Below are positions 53,086 to 62,648 of a stretch of 64,000 nt of DNA, piece by piece; position 1 is the first letter of the stretch, and the number at the start of each line of letters is the position of its first letter. The position numbers were made by a program, and so were the translations under genes. This DNA is from Mycobacterium sp. E1214 (GTDB taxonomy: Bacteria; Actinomycetota; Actinomycetes; Mycobacteriales; Mycobacteriaceae): NCBI RefSeq assembly GCF_001666755.1, contig NZ_LZJC01000013.1, positions 1 to 64,000 on the forward strand. Direction: 5' to 3'. Under the pieces are notes generated by a model. It searched no databases and was not told where the DNA came from. It saw nothing but the letters and a program-made list of their open reading frames with translations.

Positions 53086-54471
53086 TTAGGACACCGGGGG
53101 CCGCCGATGCGCCCACGGCCGGGCATCTTCGATCTGCGCGGCCAGCGACAGCAACGTCGCCTCGTCGTAGGGCCGGCCGACCAGCTGGACCGACAGCGGC
53201 AGGCCGCGCCGGTCGAAATCCCACGGCACCACCGCGGCGGGCTGGCCCGTAAGGTTCCAAATCTGTTGGTACGGAACGGCTTGGCCGACCAGCAGCAAGG
53301 TAGACACCGCGCCGCGGTGCTGGTAGGCGCCGATGCGTGAGGGCCCCGTCGCGGTGCCCGGCGTGACGACGACGTCGACGTCGTCGAAGATGGCCTGGAC
53401 TCGTGAGCTCACCGCGGCCTCGGCGGCCCTGATCGCCGCCATCCGGGCGTCGGAGAAGAACGAACCCAGGCGGGCCATGGAGCGGGTGCGCCGTTCCAGG
53501 CGCTCGGGGTGGGGCAACGCGTCGGCGTCGTCGTAGATGCCGCGCAGGTAGCGGGGCAGGAAGTTGGCCGGGATCGCGGCCGCCGGATAGTCGGGGTCGG
53601 CGGCGACGACGTCGTGGCCGAGGTCGGTCAGCAGCGCGCCGGCCTGCTCGACCGCGGCCAGCTCGGCCCGTCCGACGCGCACCGGTAGCGGCGTCGGGGC
53701 TTTGGTGCTCAGGGCAATTCGCAATCGGCCGGGGCGGCGCGCCGCCGCCGCGGCGAACTCCCCTTCCGGGCCCGGCACCGTGGAGGTGGCGTCGAGGAAC
53801 ATGGCGGCGTCGCGCACCGAACGGGCGATCGGGCCGTTGACGCTCAACCCGTACCACGCGTCGTCGCGTGGCTCGAGGGACACCCGGTCGCGTTGCGGTT
53901 TCACGCCGAACAGGCCGCACCAGGTCGACGGGATGCGAATCGAGCCACCCCCGTCGGAGCCCAGCGCCAGCGGGGCCAGCCCCGCGGCCACGGCGGACGC
54001 GCTGCCCCCGCTGCTGCCACCCGGCGTGCGCCGCGGGTCCCAGGGATTGCGGGTCGCCCCATACGTCAGCGACTCCGTGTACGGCATCATCATCAGCTCG
54101 GGCACGTTGGTCTTGCCGAGAATGACGGCGCCCGCCGCGCGCAGCCGGCGGACGACCTCGGCGTCCGAGGTCGCGGCCGGCCCGTGTCCGCCGCTGCCGT
54201 ACGTCGTCACCTCGCCTTCGACGTCGACGTCGTCCTTGATCGCGACCGGCACGCCCAGCAACGGCAGCCGTTCCCCCGCGTCCAGACGGTCCTGGGCCAC
54301 CGCGGCCTCGTAGCGGGCCGTGTCGGCCAGCACCACCCGGTAACAGCGCAACTGGCTGTCCAACCGCGCGATCCGCTCCAGGTAGACCTCGAGCAACTCA
54401 GGCGCGGTCAGCTCGCCGTCGGCCAGCATGCGCGCCTGTTCCGCCGCCCCGGCAAAGGCGAGATCGTCCAC
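53086..54471 (-). CDS. amiB2: amidase AmiB2
   Basis: 461 residues from GTG 54471, about the length of Rv1263. Amidase-signature family with the Ser-cisSer-Lys triad: VAIKDDVDV (Lys), [16 protein letters not shown] (cis-Ser in GGSSGGS) and [16 protein letters not shown] (nucleophile Ser). It hydrolyses an amide to acid and ammonia; the substrate is unknown. Some family members are GatA, but no GatB/C partners are here. Its 3' end abuts the 53-bp repeat array; its 5' end is divergent from the HIT gene by about 110 bp. Confidence 0.92.
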   Translation of the reverse strand: MDDLAFAGAAEQARMLADGELTAPELLEVYLERIARLDSQLRCYRVVLADTARYEAAVAQDRLDAGERLPLLGVPVAIKDDVDVEGEVTTYGSGGHGPAATSDAEVVRRLRAAGAVILGKTNVPELMMMPYTESLTYGATRNPWDPRRTPGGSSGGSASAVAAGLAPLALGSDGGGSIRIPSTWCGLFGVKPQRDRVSLEPRDDAWYGLSVNGPIARSVRDAAMFLDATSTVPGPEGEFAAAAARRPGRLRIALSTKAPTPLPVRVGRAELAAVEQAGALLTDLGHDVVAADPDYPAAAIPANFLPRYLRGIYDDADALPHPERLERRTRSMARLGSFFSDARMAAIRAAEAAVSSRVQAIFDDVDVVVTPGTATGPSRIGAYQHRGAVSTLLLVGQAVPYQQIWNLTGQPAAVVPWDFDRRGLPLSVQLVGRPYDEATLLSLAAQIEDARPWAHRRPPVS

Positions 54472-54582
54472 TGCCGCAGCGTATCCCGCCCCCGACGACG
54501 GATTGCCGCCGAGGGGACGCCCGCCATGGCCCGGTGCGCCGAGGTGACAGCGGGGCCGGCACCGGCCAGTACCGTGGGCCGC

Positions 54583-55011
54583 ATGTCTTGCGTGTTCTGT
54601 GCGATCGTCGCCGGCCAGGCTCCCGCCATCCGGATCTCCGAGGACGACGACTACCTGGCCATCCTCGACATCCGGCCGTTCACCCGCGGCCATACGCTGG
54701 TGATCCCCAAGCAGCACAGCGTCGACCTCACCGACACCGCGCCCGAAACGTTGGCCGGGATGGTCACGCTGGGCCAGCGGATCGCGCGGGCCGCGCGTGC
54801 GACGGAGCTGGCCGACGCCACCAACATCGCCATCAACGACGGCAGCGCCGCCTTCCAAACGGTGTTCCACATCCACCTGCACGTGCTGCCCCGCCGCAAC
54901 GGCGACAAGCTGTCGGTGGCCAAGGGGCTGGTGCTGCGCCGCGATCCCGACCGCGACGCTACCGGCCAGATCCTGCGGGACGCCTTGGCCCGCATCGACG
55001 CGAACCAGTAA
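54583..55011 (+). CDS. HIT-family nucleotide hydrolase/transferase (Rv1262c-like)
   Basis: 142 residues from ATG 54583. It opens with SCVFCAIVAGQAPA (zinc-binding CxxC, typical of HINT) and carries the histidine triad HIHLHVLP after AFQTVF. FTRGHTLVIPKQHSVDLTD is the second typical block. HINT proteins hydrolyse adenosine phosphoramidates. It is 10 bp from the next gene, so probably co-transcribed. Confidence 0.93.
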   Translation: MSCVFCAIVAGQAPAIRISEDDDYLAILDIRPFTRGHTLVIPKQHSVDLTDTAPETLAGMVTLGQRIARAARATELADATNIAINDGSAAFQTVFHIHLHVLPRRNGDKLSVAKGLVLRRDPDRDATGQILRDALARIDANQ

Positions 55012-55021
55012 TACTGGGGTC

Positions 55022-55468
55022 ATGGCGTTCCCGTCCTGGGTCGAGCGGAGGTTGTTGCCGCGCATACTGCGGGTGCACGACGTTGTCTACCGCAACACCC
55101 GCGGCTGGATCGGGCACCGCACGCTGCCGACGCCCAGCCTGCTGCTGCACACCGTCGGCGCCAAGACCGGCAAGCCCCGAACCACCTCGCTGAGCTACGC
55201 CCGTGACGGCGACGACTACCTCGTCGTCGCGTCCAAAGGCGGCGACCCGCGCGCGCCCGGCTGGTACCACAACCTACGGAACAACCCGGACGTCGAGATC
55301 AACGTCGGGCCGCGGCGCTTCGGCGTCACCGCCCGCCCGGTGCTGCCCGACGACCCGGACTACCCGCGGCTCTGGCAACTCGTCAACGACAACAACGAGG
55401 ACCGCTACACCGCGTACCAGAAAAGGACGTCGCGGCCCATTCCCGTCGTGGTCCTCGCGCCGCGCTGA
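55022..55468 (+). CDS. F420H2-dependent Ddn-like quinone/nitro reductase (Rv1261c-like)
   Basis: 148 residues from ATG 55022. Split-barrel family of deazaflavin-dependent nitroreductases: HRTLPTPSLLLHTVGAKTGKPRTTSL (shortened), VVASKGGDPRAPGWYHNLRNNPDVEI and YTAYQKRTSRPIPVVVL. The GAKTGK...R and GWYHNL motifs bind F420. Ddn of M. tuberculosis activates nitroimidazoles; the normal role is quinone reduction at the membrane. This one matches Rv1261c by position. Confidence 0.9.
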   Translation: MAFPSWVERRLLPRILRVHDVVYRNTRGWIGHRTLPTPSLLLHTVGAKTGKPRTTSLSYARDGDDYLVVASKGGDPRAPGWYHNLRNNPDVEINVGPRRFGVTARPVLPDDPDYPRLWQLVNDNNEDRYTAYQKRTSRPIPVVVLAPR

Positions 55469-55552
55469 CGTTTGCCCAGCCCGGGGGTTTATTCTCCTTG
55501 GGCGCGCGTGAACTCTTGTTCTCTGCACGACGCGGGATCGGCTGGAGCGGCT

Positions 55553-58500
55553 ATGAAACGCTGGACGGGAAACCCGTTTCTGCGGTTCGGGCTGTCCCGT
55601 CGCGTCGGCGGCCTGCTCACCGGCGGCTTCGCTCTCGCGGGAGCTCTGGTGGTGGTTTCGTCGCAGGCCGGGTGGGAAGGCGCCGCCGCCACCCGGCCGG
55701 TAGACGAGATCGTGATAGCGCTGTGCCTGCTGGCCGGCGCGGCCTGCTCCGGCTACGCCGCGCGCACGTCGGTGCGGCGGCACCGGTTCGGCTGGCTGGC
55801 GATGGTGACGGCCCTGCTGGGCTGGGCGGCCGGCGAGGTGATCTGGGCCGTCTACGACGTGCGCCCGGAGTTGGCGCACGCCACGCACCCGGCGGCCCCC
55901 GAAGTGGTGATGCTGGCCTGGCCGTTCGGCGCCATGGGGGCGATGGTGCTGCTGTCGCACGTGTCCCGACGCAGCCCGCGGCGGTTGTGGCTGGACGGGC
56001 TCATCGTGGCGACGTCGCTGTTCGTGATCTCCTGGGTGTTCGTCCTGGACCGTCAGCTGCACGCGGACAACGACTCGCTGCTGACGACGCTGCCGGAGAT
56101 CTTCAACGACGTCGTGCTGTTGACCACCGCGATCCTGATGCTGGCGCGGGGCCGCCCCAGCGACCTGCCCAGTCGGCGGCTGTTGGCCGGTGGGGTCGCC
56201 ACGATCAGCGTCGCCGACATGGCCGGGGTGTTCCGCACCGGCATCGGCAGCTACCACCTGAGCGACCTGCTCGACGTGGGTCGGGTGGCGGGGTTGGGCC
56301 TGATCACGCTGGCCGCGCTGGCCAGCGTCAAGGCGACGCCGCTGCCGGGGTCGCGTAACGAGGAGGTCCTGTCGCGCACCCGGCTGTGGCTGCCGTATCT
56401 GCCGCTGGTGATCGCCGCGGCGGTGGGGCTGGGCCACGCGGTCGGACTGATGGCGCACGGGCCCCTGCTCGTCGCGCTGGGCGTCCTCGTCGCCGCGGTG
56501 CTGGCCCGGCAGTTCGTCGTCCTCATGGAGAACCAGAGCCTGCTGTCGGAGGTCGCGCGCGAGGCCTTCCGCGACAGCCTGACCGGCCTGGCCAACAGGG
56601 CCTATTTTCTGCACCGGCTGGAACAGGCCGTCGCCCGCGGGTGCCACGACGCGGCCCCCATCGCGGTGCTGTGCCTCGACCTCGACAACTTCAAGTCGGT
56701 CAACGACCAGATGGGGCATCCCGCCGGTGACGAACTGCTCGTGCGGGTCGCCGCCCGGCTGACGGCGGCCCTGGGCGACGAGAGCGTGACGGCCCGCCTC
56801 GGCGGCGACGAATTCGCCGTGCTGCTCGACGGCTCCGTCGAGGACGCCCAGGCGGCGGCGGACCGGGTGCTCGAGGCCTTCGACGCCGCGATCGTCATCG
56901 ACGGCGTTCCCCTCCAGGCCCGGCCCAGCATCGGTTTCACGGTCGCCACCGGCGACTCGGCGTGCAGCGTCGAACAGCTGCTCCGGCACGCCGACGTCGC
57001 GATGTACACCGCCAAACGCGAGGGTGGCCACTGCGTGCGCAGCTTCGTGTCGGATCTGCCCCTGGCGTACTCGGTTCCGCAATCCGGCGACGCACCCGGA
57101 TCCGCCTTTCGGCCCAGCCCGGCCGCGCTGGCCCTCGAGGCCGCCGCGGGCGCCGGCACCGTCGGCGCGTTCGGCACCGAGACGACGGTGGGCCCGGCGT
57201 TGCGGCCCGTCGCCGCCATCGCCACGGCGCGGGCCGACCCGCCGCGCGCGGAGTCGACCGACGGCGCGCCGTGGCCGCCGCTGCTGATCCGAATCCTGTT
57301 GGCGCTGTTAGCTGTTGGCGTCGCCGCGTTCACCGTCATCAGCGTCGGCTACCGCAACGCCGGCCACGGTGGCTCGTTCGGCGAAGTGCTCTACACCGCG
57401 CTCAACGCGCTCGCCGCGGGGTTGCTCGCGGGTCGGGCATGGCGGGTGCGGGCCGACCGCCTGGCCTGGTCACTGATCGCGGCCGGCATGGCCTTCTCGG
57501 CCCTCGGCGACTTCGTGTACGCGCAGTGGGTGCCCGACGGCCAATCCCCCTCGGTCGCCGACCCGTGCTACCTGGCGTTCTACCCGTTCGCCTACGCTGG
57601 GATCCTGCTGCTCATGCGGACCCGGCTGTGGCGGGTGCCGGCGTCGGTGCGCCTGGACTCGCTGGTCTGCGGGCTGGCCGTGGCCGCGGCGGCCGCGGCG
57701 CTGCGCGCCGGCCCCATGCGCGGCGCCGCTGCCCGGCTGCCGGACACCGTGCTGGTGGGGCTGGTGTACCCGTGGGGGGATCTGGTGCTGCTGGCGCTGG
57801 CCGCCGGCATGCTGCCCATCCTGGGCCGGCGCAAGGAGCTGCGGTGGGTGTTGCTGGCCGCCGGGCTGATCGGATTCGCGGTCGCGGACACGGTGTACCT
57901 GTTCCAGACCTCGGCGGGCTCGTATCGGGCCGGCACCTCGCTCGACGTGCTGTGGCCGGCGTCGTCGTGGCTGGTGGCCATGGCCGGCTGGGCGCGCTGG
58001 TCGTCGGCGGCCCCACTTCCGCGGCGCGGCCTGGCCTCCTATGGGGTGCCGGTGGCCTGCACCGTGCTGGCTCTGGGCGTGACGGTGCTGGGGCATGATT
58101 CCCGGCTGGCGTCGACCCTCGCCGCGCTGAGCCTGGTGGCCGTGGCCGCACGCTTCTCCGTGACCTTCCGCGACGTCAGCATGGTGGCCGACCGTCACAA
58201 GCGGGCCATGACCGACGAGTTGACGGACCTGCCGAACCGGCGGTCGCTGGCGACCGCCCTGACCGCACTGTCCGGTACCGCGCCGGCGGAATCGGCCGCG
58301 GTCCGGACGTCGGCGCGGCGGGCGCTGCTGCTGGTGAACGTTCCCGAGATCCACGACATTGCCGACACGCTGGGTCGCCACTTCGGCGACGAGCTGGCAT
58401 GGCACGTCGCGAATCGGCTGGCGCGCAGCGTGCGCCGCGACGACCTGCTCGCCCGGGTCAGCGACGACGAGTTCGCGATCCTGCTCGCCGAGGGGGCCGA

Positions 58501-59530
58501 TCTGATCGCCGCCCGCGCCCGCGCCGGCCAGCTCCTGGCCGCCCTCGTCGACACCGTCCCGCTCGGCGCGCAGAGCGCGCAGACCCACGCCCGCATCGGC
58601 ATCGCGTTGTACCCCGATCACTGCGACCACCCGCAGGAACTGCTCACCCGCGCCGAGGCGGCCCTGGCGCACGCCAAGTCCGGCATCAGCAACATCACCG
58701 TGTACGAGCCGGCCTTCGAGATGTACCGCGAGGACGACCCCAACCTGGTCGGCGAGCTGCGCGCCGCCCTCTTCGACGACGACCAGCTCACGGTGTACTA
58801 CCAACCCAAGGTGAACGCGAGCGACGGCAGCGTGCACAGCGTCGAGGCGCTGCTGCGCTGGCAGCACCCGGTGCGGGGGCTGCTGCTGCCGGAGGAGTTC
58901 CTGCCCGCCGCCGAACGCGCCGGGATGATGCGCACGGTGGCCAACCGCACCATCAACCTGGCGCTCGAGCAGATCCGCAGCCTGCGCGACGACGGTATCG
59001 CCCTGGCCGTCGCGGTCAACCTGTCGACGACCAACCTGCTCGACCTGAACCTGGCCGTCACCATCGAGCGGCTGCTGCGCAGCCACGACCTGCCGCCCGA
59101 CGCGCTGATTGTCGAGATCACCGAGAGCGCGCTCGTCGACTCGCCGCGGTCCCGCGACACCGTCGCCGCGCTGCAGCTGCTGGGGGTCCGCATCTCGGTG
59201 GACGACTACGGCACCGGCTGGTCGTCGCTGGCCCGCCTGCAGGACGTGTCGGTGGACGAGCTCAAGCTCGACAAGATCTTCGTGTCGCGGCTGGCCCACG
59301 ATCCCCGATCGGTGGCCATCGTGCGCAACACGGTGGCGCTGGCGCAGAGCCTGGGCGCCGACCTGGTGGCCGAGGGCGTCGAGGACGAGGTCACGCTGAC
59401 CGCGCTGCGCCGCTACGGCTGCACCATCACCCAGGGCTTCGTGCACAGCCCGCCGCTGCCGGCCGACGAGTTACGGCGGTGGATCACCGGGCACGCGCCC
59501 ACGTCGATCGACCGCAGCCGTCAGGCGTGA
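55553..59530 (+). CDS. very large membrane GGDEF-GGDEF-EAL cyclic-di-GMP enzyme
   Basis: 1325 residues from ATG 55553, after GGAG; an in-phase ATG at 55472 is less likely. Eight to ten helices (about 15-330) precede GGDEF domain 1 (340-500: DSLTGLANRAYF, DNFKSVNDQMGH, RLGGDEFAVLL near 415), intact but without an RxxD inhibitory site (GDES instead). A second set of helices (about 576-860) precedes GGDEF 2 (DELTDLPNRRS, degenerate RVSDDEFAILL near 968). Then a complete EAL phosphodiesterase domain (SVEALLRWQHP near 1095, ITESALVDS, DDYGTGWSS, ELKLDKIF, VAEGVED). It can in principle both make and degrade c-di-GMP. It looks like a fusion of two membrane sensor proteins. Confidence 0.9.
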   Translation: MKRWTGNPFLRFGLSRRVGGLLTGGFALAGALVVVSSQAGWEGAAATRPVDEIVIALCLLAGAACSGYAARTSVRRHRFGWLAMVTALLGWAAGEVIWAVYDVRPELAHATHPAAPEVVMLAWPFGAMGAMVLLSHVSRRSPRRLWLDGLIVATSLFVISWVFVLDRQLHADNDSLLTTLPEIFNDVVLLTTAILMLARGRPSDLPSRRLLAGGVATISVADMAGVFRTGIGSYHLSDLLDVGRVAGLGLITLAALASVKATPLPGSRNEEVLSRTRLWLPYLPLVIAAAVGLGHAVGLMAHGPLLVALGVLVAAVLARQFVVLMENQSLLSEVAREAFRDSLTGLANRAYFLHRLEQAVARGCHDAAPIAVLCLDLDNFKSVNDQMGHPAGDELLVRVAARLTAALGDESVTARLGGDEFAVLLDGSVEDAQAAADRVLEAFDAAIVIDGVPLQARPSIGFTVATGDSACSVEQLLRHADVAMYTAKREGGHCVRSFVSDLPLAYSVPQSGDAPGSAFRPSPAALALEAAAGAGTVGAFGTETTVGPALRPVAAIATARADPPRAESTDGAPWPPLLIRILLALLAVGVAAFTVISVGYRNAGHGGSFGEVLYTALNALAAGLLAGRAWRVRADRLAWSLIAAGMAFSALGDFVYAQWVPDGQSPSVADPCYLAFYPFAYAGILLLMRTRLWRVPASVRLDSLVCGLAVAAAAAALRAGPMRGAAARLPDTVLVGLVYPWGDLVLLALAAGMLPILGRRKELRWVLLAAGLIGFAVADTVYLFQTSAGSYRAGTSLDVLWPASSWLVAMAGWARWSSAAPLPRRGLASYGVPVACTVLALGVTVLGHDSRLASTLAALSLVAVAARFSVTFRDVSMVADRHKRAMTDELTDLPNRRSLATALTALSGTAPAESAAVRTSARRALLLVNVPEIHDIADTLGRHFGDELAWHVANRLARSVRRDDLLARVSDDEFAILLAEGADLIAARARAGQLLAALVDTVPLGAQSAQTHARIGIALYPDHCDHPQELLTRAEAALAHAKSGISNITVYEPAFEMYREDDPNLVGELRAALFDDDQLTVYYQPKVNASDGSVHSVEALLRWQHPVRGLLLPEEFLPAAERAGMMRTVANRTINLALEQIRSLRDDGIALAVAVNLSTTNLLDLNLAVTIERLLRSHDLPPDALIVEITESALVDSPRSRDTVAALQLLGVRISVDDYGTGWSSLARLQDVSVDELKLDKIFVSRLAHDPRSVAIVRNTVALAQSLGADLVAEGVEDEVTLTALRRYGCTITQGFVHSPPLPADELRRWITGHAPTSIDRSRQA

Positions 59531-59534
59531 GCGC

Positions 59535-60566
59535 TCAGAACAGCTCTTTGGCCAGCAACTCCAGGGTGGCCACCCTTGCGGGCGCGGTCGCCGCGGGCGT
59601 GCCGCGGCGGGCCGACGCGACCGGGTGCACCATCACCTCGTCGACACCGAACCGCTTCGCCAGCGCGGTGACCTGCTCGGCCGCCTCGGCGGGCGTGCCC
59701 ACGACGGCGCGGCGCAGCCCGCTCTCGACGATCCGCTGCTGCTGTTCGGTCAGCTGCGCGACACGCGCCTCCTCGACCAGCGGCAACGGCCCGAGCGGCT
59801 GCCCGGTGCGCAGCTTCGCCATCACCTGCATGTTGGGCAGGATCAACTCGACTGCCTCGTCCCGCGTTTCGGCGACCGCGGCGTTGACCGTCAGGAAGGT
59901 CAGCGGCTCGCCGGTCAGCTCGCTGGGGACGAACCGGGAGCGGTAGAGCTCGAGCGCCTCCTCGGTGCCCTGGCCCGAGAAGTGGTGGGCGAACACATAC
60001 GGCAGACCCTTGGCGGCGGCCAGCTGCGCCGAGTACATCGACGACCCCAACAGCCACAGCCGCGGCTCCGTGGTGGCCGCCGGTGTGGCCTTGAGCGTGT
60101 AGTCGCCCGAGCGCAGCGGGACCCGCACGCCGCGGGCGCTCATCAGCGCGGCCACGTCGTCGAGGTACTCGGGGAAGTTCTCGATATCGCGATGGCCGTC
60201 GCCGCCACGCAACGCGTACGACGTCACCGGGTCCGAGCCCGGCGCCCGGCCGATACCCAGGTCGATGCGGCCCGGGGCGGCGGCCTCGAGCAGCGCGAAC
60301 TGCTCGGCCACCGCCAGCGGCGCGTGGTTGGGCAGCATCACGCCGCCCGACCCGAGGCGCAGCTGCGACGTGTGTGCGATTAGGTAGGCGATGACGACCG
60401 GCGGGCTGGTGGCACCCACGGACGGCATGTTGTGGTGCTCGGCCACCCAGTAACGCGTGAAGCCCAACCGGTCGGCGGTCTGCGCCAGCTCGACGGTGGC
60501 CGCGAGCGCGTCACCGGTGCTCTGGTCGGCGCGCACCGGAACGAGGTCAAGGACGGAAAGACGCAC
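59535..60566 (-). CDS. LLM-class flavin-dependent oxidoreductase (MsnO8-like)
   Basis: 343 residues. Bacterial-luciferase-type barrel of the MsnO8 branch: VLDLVPVRADQSTGDAL, YWVAEHHNMPSVGATSPPV, LRLGSGGVMLPNHAPLAVAEQ (continued EAAAPGRIDLGIGRAPGSD) and VVGTPAEAAEQVTAL. It uses FMN or F420 for oxygenation or hydride transfer; substrate unknown. It lies 40 bp downstream of the FAD monooxygenase gene on the same strand and may be co-transcribed. Its end is five bases from the c-di-GMP enzyme stop. Confidence 0.88.
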   Translation of the reverse strand: MRLSVLDLVPVRADQSTGDALAATVELAQTADRLGFTRYWVAEHHNMPSVGATSPPVVIAYLIAHTSQLRLGSGGVMLPNHAPLAVAEQFALLEAAAPGRIDLGIGRAPGSDPVTSYALRGGDGHRDIENFPEYLDDVAALMSARGVRVPLRSGDYTLKATPAATTEPRLWLLGSSMYSAQLAAAKGLPYVFAHHFSGQGTEEALELYRSRFVPSELTGEPLTFLTVNAAVAETRDEAVELILPNMQVMAKLRTGQPLGPLPLVEEARVAQLTEQQQRIVESGLRRAVVGTPAEAAEQVTALAKRFGVDEVMVHPVASARRGTPAATAPARVATLELLAKELF

Positions 60567-60606
60567 GTTCGCCTCAACGCCGGGGGCTCCGCGAACGTTC
60601 CCCGGG

Positions 60607-61737
60607 TCAGTAGTCCTTCAGGGCGATCGAGGTCACGATGCGGTCGAAGACCTCCTGCGGGATCGGTGCGCCGCCCGGAATGTTGTCCACGACCAGCCAT
60701 TGGTTGCGCTTGACGTAATCGTTGAACTCGCGGTGATAGTTGGCGAAGCCGAGCTCGTGATCGACCACCCCGTCCGTCGTGGCCGCCTTGAGCTCGCCGG
60801 CCAGCACGTAGCCGCCGAGCAGCGCGACGCTGGTGCCCTGGCCCGACAGGGGCGAGCAGCAGTACCCGGCGTCCCCGACCAGGGCCACCCTGCCCCGCGA
60901 CCAACGGTCCATCTTGATCTGCGCCATCTCGTCGAAGTAGAAGTCGGGCGCAGTGCGCATGTACTCCAGCAATTGGGGGCGCACCCAGCCGTCGCCGGCC
61001 ATCCGTCGTTCCAGTTCGGCGAATTGCGCCTGGGTGTCGCGGTAATCGATCCGCAGGTCGGCGTCCATGAAGCCCACCATGGCCCGGGCCTCGGTGTTGT
61101 TGCGCGCGCTGTAGACACCGGCCATGGTGGCGTCGCCGTAGTGCCAGCGCTGCCAGTAGTCCAGGTCGAGGAAGTTGGGCACCGTGAAGATCGCCGCGTG
61201 CGTGCCCAGCCGCTCGAGGAACTGTTCCTCTGGCCCGAAGACCAGGCGGCGCACGGTCGAGTGCAGCCCGTCGGCGCCGATGACCAGGTCGAAATCGCGT
61301 GCGGGCGAACGCTCGAACGTCACCCGGACCGTCTCGCCGGCGTCGTCCAGCGCGGTGATGGTGTCGTCGAAGAGGTACTCGGTGGTCCATTGGCTTGCGC
61401 CGTAGAGCAATTCGACCAGATCGTCGCGCAGCAACTCGATGTCGGGGCTGTCGATCCGGCCGCCGGTGGGCGTCGACTCGGTGTCGGAGGACAGTTCGTT
61501 GCCGTCGCGGTCGACCACCGACGAGCCCCGAATCTGCGTCTTGCGTTTCTGGGCGGCCGCCAGCAGGCCCATGCGCTCGAGCACCTCCAGCGCCGGGCCG
61601 CGCACGTCGATCGCCTGACCACCGGGCCGCGGGCCCCGATAGCGCTCCACCACGGTGACCGAATGACCGTGCCGCCCAAGCCAAAACGCCGTCGTCGCAC
61701 CCGCCACGCTGGCGCCCGAAATCAGAATCTCAGCCAT
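60607..61737 (-). CDS. FAD-dependent monooxygenase (Rv1260-like)
   Basis: 376 residues. Class A flavoprotein monooxygenase: ILISGASVAGATTAFWLGRHG (dinucleotide fold; GxSxAG), DLVIGADGLHSTVRRLV (DG motif) and VALVGDAGYCCSPLSGQGTSVAL (GD motif). The TetX/PHBH-like length and missing membrane anchor suggest a soluble hydroxylase of an aromatic or polyketide-like substrate. It begins 6 bp before the udgB stop side on the same strand, so udgB, this gene and the LLM oxidoreductase may form one transcript. Confidence 0.9.
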   Translation of the reverse strand: MAEILISGASVAGATTAFWLGRHGHSVTVVERYRGPRPGGQAIDVRGPALEVLERMGLLAAAQKRKTQIRGSSVVDRDGNELSSDTESTPTGGRIDSPDIELLRDDLVELLYGASQWTTEYLFDDTITALDDAGETVRVTFERSPARDFDLVIGADGLHSTVRRLVFGPEEQFLERLGTHAAIFTVPNFLDLDYWQRWHYGDATMAGVYSARNNTEARAMVGFMDADLRIDYRDTQAQFAELERRMAGDGWVRPQLLEYMRTAPDFYFDEMAQIKMDRWSRGRVALVGDAGYCCSPLSGQGTSVALLGGYVLAGELKAATTDGVVDHELGFANYHREFNDYVKRNQWLVVDNIPGGAPIPQEVFDRIVTSIALKDY

Positions 61738-61743
61738 GAGCGC

Positions 61744-62562
61744 TCACTTGATCCCTGCCAACCTCTTTGCCTCGCGGAAAACGTCGTCGAGCATCGCTGG
61801 TGTCATCCTACCGGTGAACATGTTTTGCTGGCTCGGGTGGTAGCAGCCCACGAGCCGTACCGTGGGCGTGAGATTCGCCACGGTCCCATGCCCGAAGCGG
61901 GGTTTGCCCCCCGGCGGGGGCGGCTCGGCGGGCAGCCGCAGTGCGAGCTGCCAGGCGAAGCCGCCCAGCGCCACCACGACGCGGACGTCGCCGCGGACCA
62001 GCCGCCATTCGGCATCCAGCCACGGCCAGCAGGTGTCGCGCTCCGCCGGGGTCGGGGCGTTAGCGGGGGGCGCGCACCGCACCGGCGCGACGATCCGAAT
62101 CCCATTGGCGCGCAACCCGTCCGCCGCGTCGACACTGGTCGGCTGGTTGACCAGCCCGGCCCGGTGCAGCGCCGCGTACAGCTGGTCGCCGGAGCGGTCG
62201 CCGGTGAACATCCGGCCCGTGCGGTTGGCGCCGTGCGCGGCCGGCGCGAGCCCGACGATCAGCAGCCGCGGCCGCGGCGACCCGAAGCTGGGCACCGGCC
62301 TTCCCCAGTACGGCTCGGCGGCGAAGGCGCGGCGTTTGGCCACCGCCACCTCCTCGCGCCAGGAGACCAGCCGCGGGCACGCCCGGCAGACGCTGACCAG
62401 GGCGTCGAGCTCCGGGACCGAGGCGGCGTTGTCCGCCAGCGAGACGACCTGGGCGGCGTTGGCCGCCGCCGCGGTCTGCGGGGTGGCCGGATCCCCCGGC
62501 CAGCCGGAGCCGGCGGGCACCGGGGAATCGAACGGTCGACCGGTACGGGGGTGGACGAGCAC
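61744..62562 (-). CDS. udgB: uracil-DNA glycosylase, family 5 (UdgB)
   Basis: 272 residues from GTG 62562. Fe-S ligands C59 and C62 (VCRACPRLV), C163 (VRCAPP) and C178 (DTCWPW). Motif 1 [19 protein letters not shown] has Ala in place of the catalytic Asp/Asn, the hallmark of family 5; motif 2 is [12 protein letters not shown]. It removes uracil, hypoxanthine and other damaged bases from double-stranded DNA. Near identical in plan to Rv1259, from which the start is inferred. Confidence 0.94.
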   Translation of the reverse strand: MLVHPRTGRPFDSPVPAGSGWPGDPATPQTAAAANAAQVVSLADNAASVPELDALVSVCRACPRLVSWREEVAVAKRRAFAAEPYWGRPVPSFGSPRPRLLIVGLAPAAHGANRTGRMFTGDRSGDQLYAALHRAGLVNQPTSVDAADGLRANGIRIVAPVRCAPPANAPTPAERDTCWPWLDAEWRLVRGDVRVVVALGGFAWQLALRLPAEPPPPGGKPRFGHGTVANLTPTVRLVGCYHPSQQNMFTGRMTPAMLDDVFREAKRLAGIK

Positions 62563-62648
62563 ATGAACATCCTGCAGGCCGCGGGCCAGGCGCGTGAAAT
62601 CCGCGCGCCCGCCCGTCGACGGGCGATTAGATTCTCACCGCGAGACCC

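Noticed and set aside
57470..59446. 658-codon open frame on the minus strand
   Set aside because: Antisense to the GGDEF/EAL protein, whose catalytic motifs are unmistakable; the frame reads His/Arg/Gln-rich low-complexity sequence.
62563..62648. WhiB7-type regulatory leader before tap
   Set aside because: Only 86 bp available and I could not see a convincing AT-rich WhiB7 box beside a -10 element.
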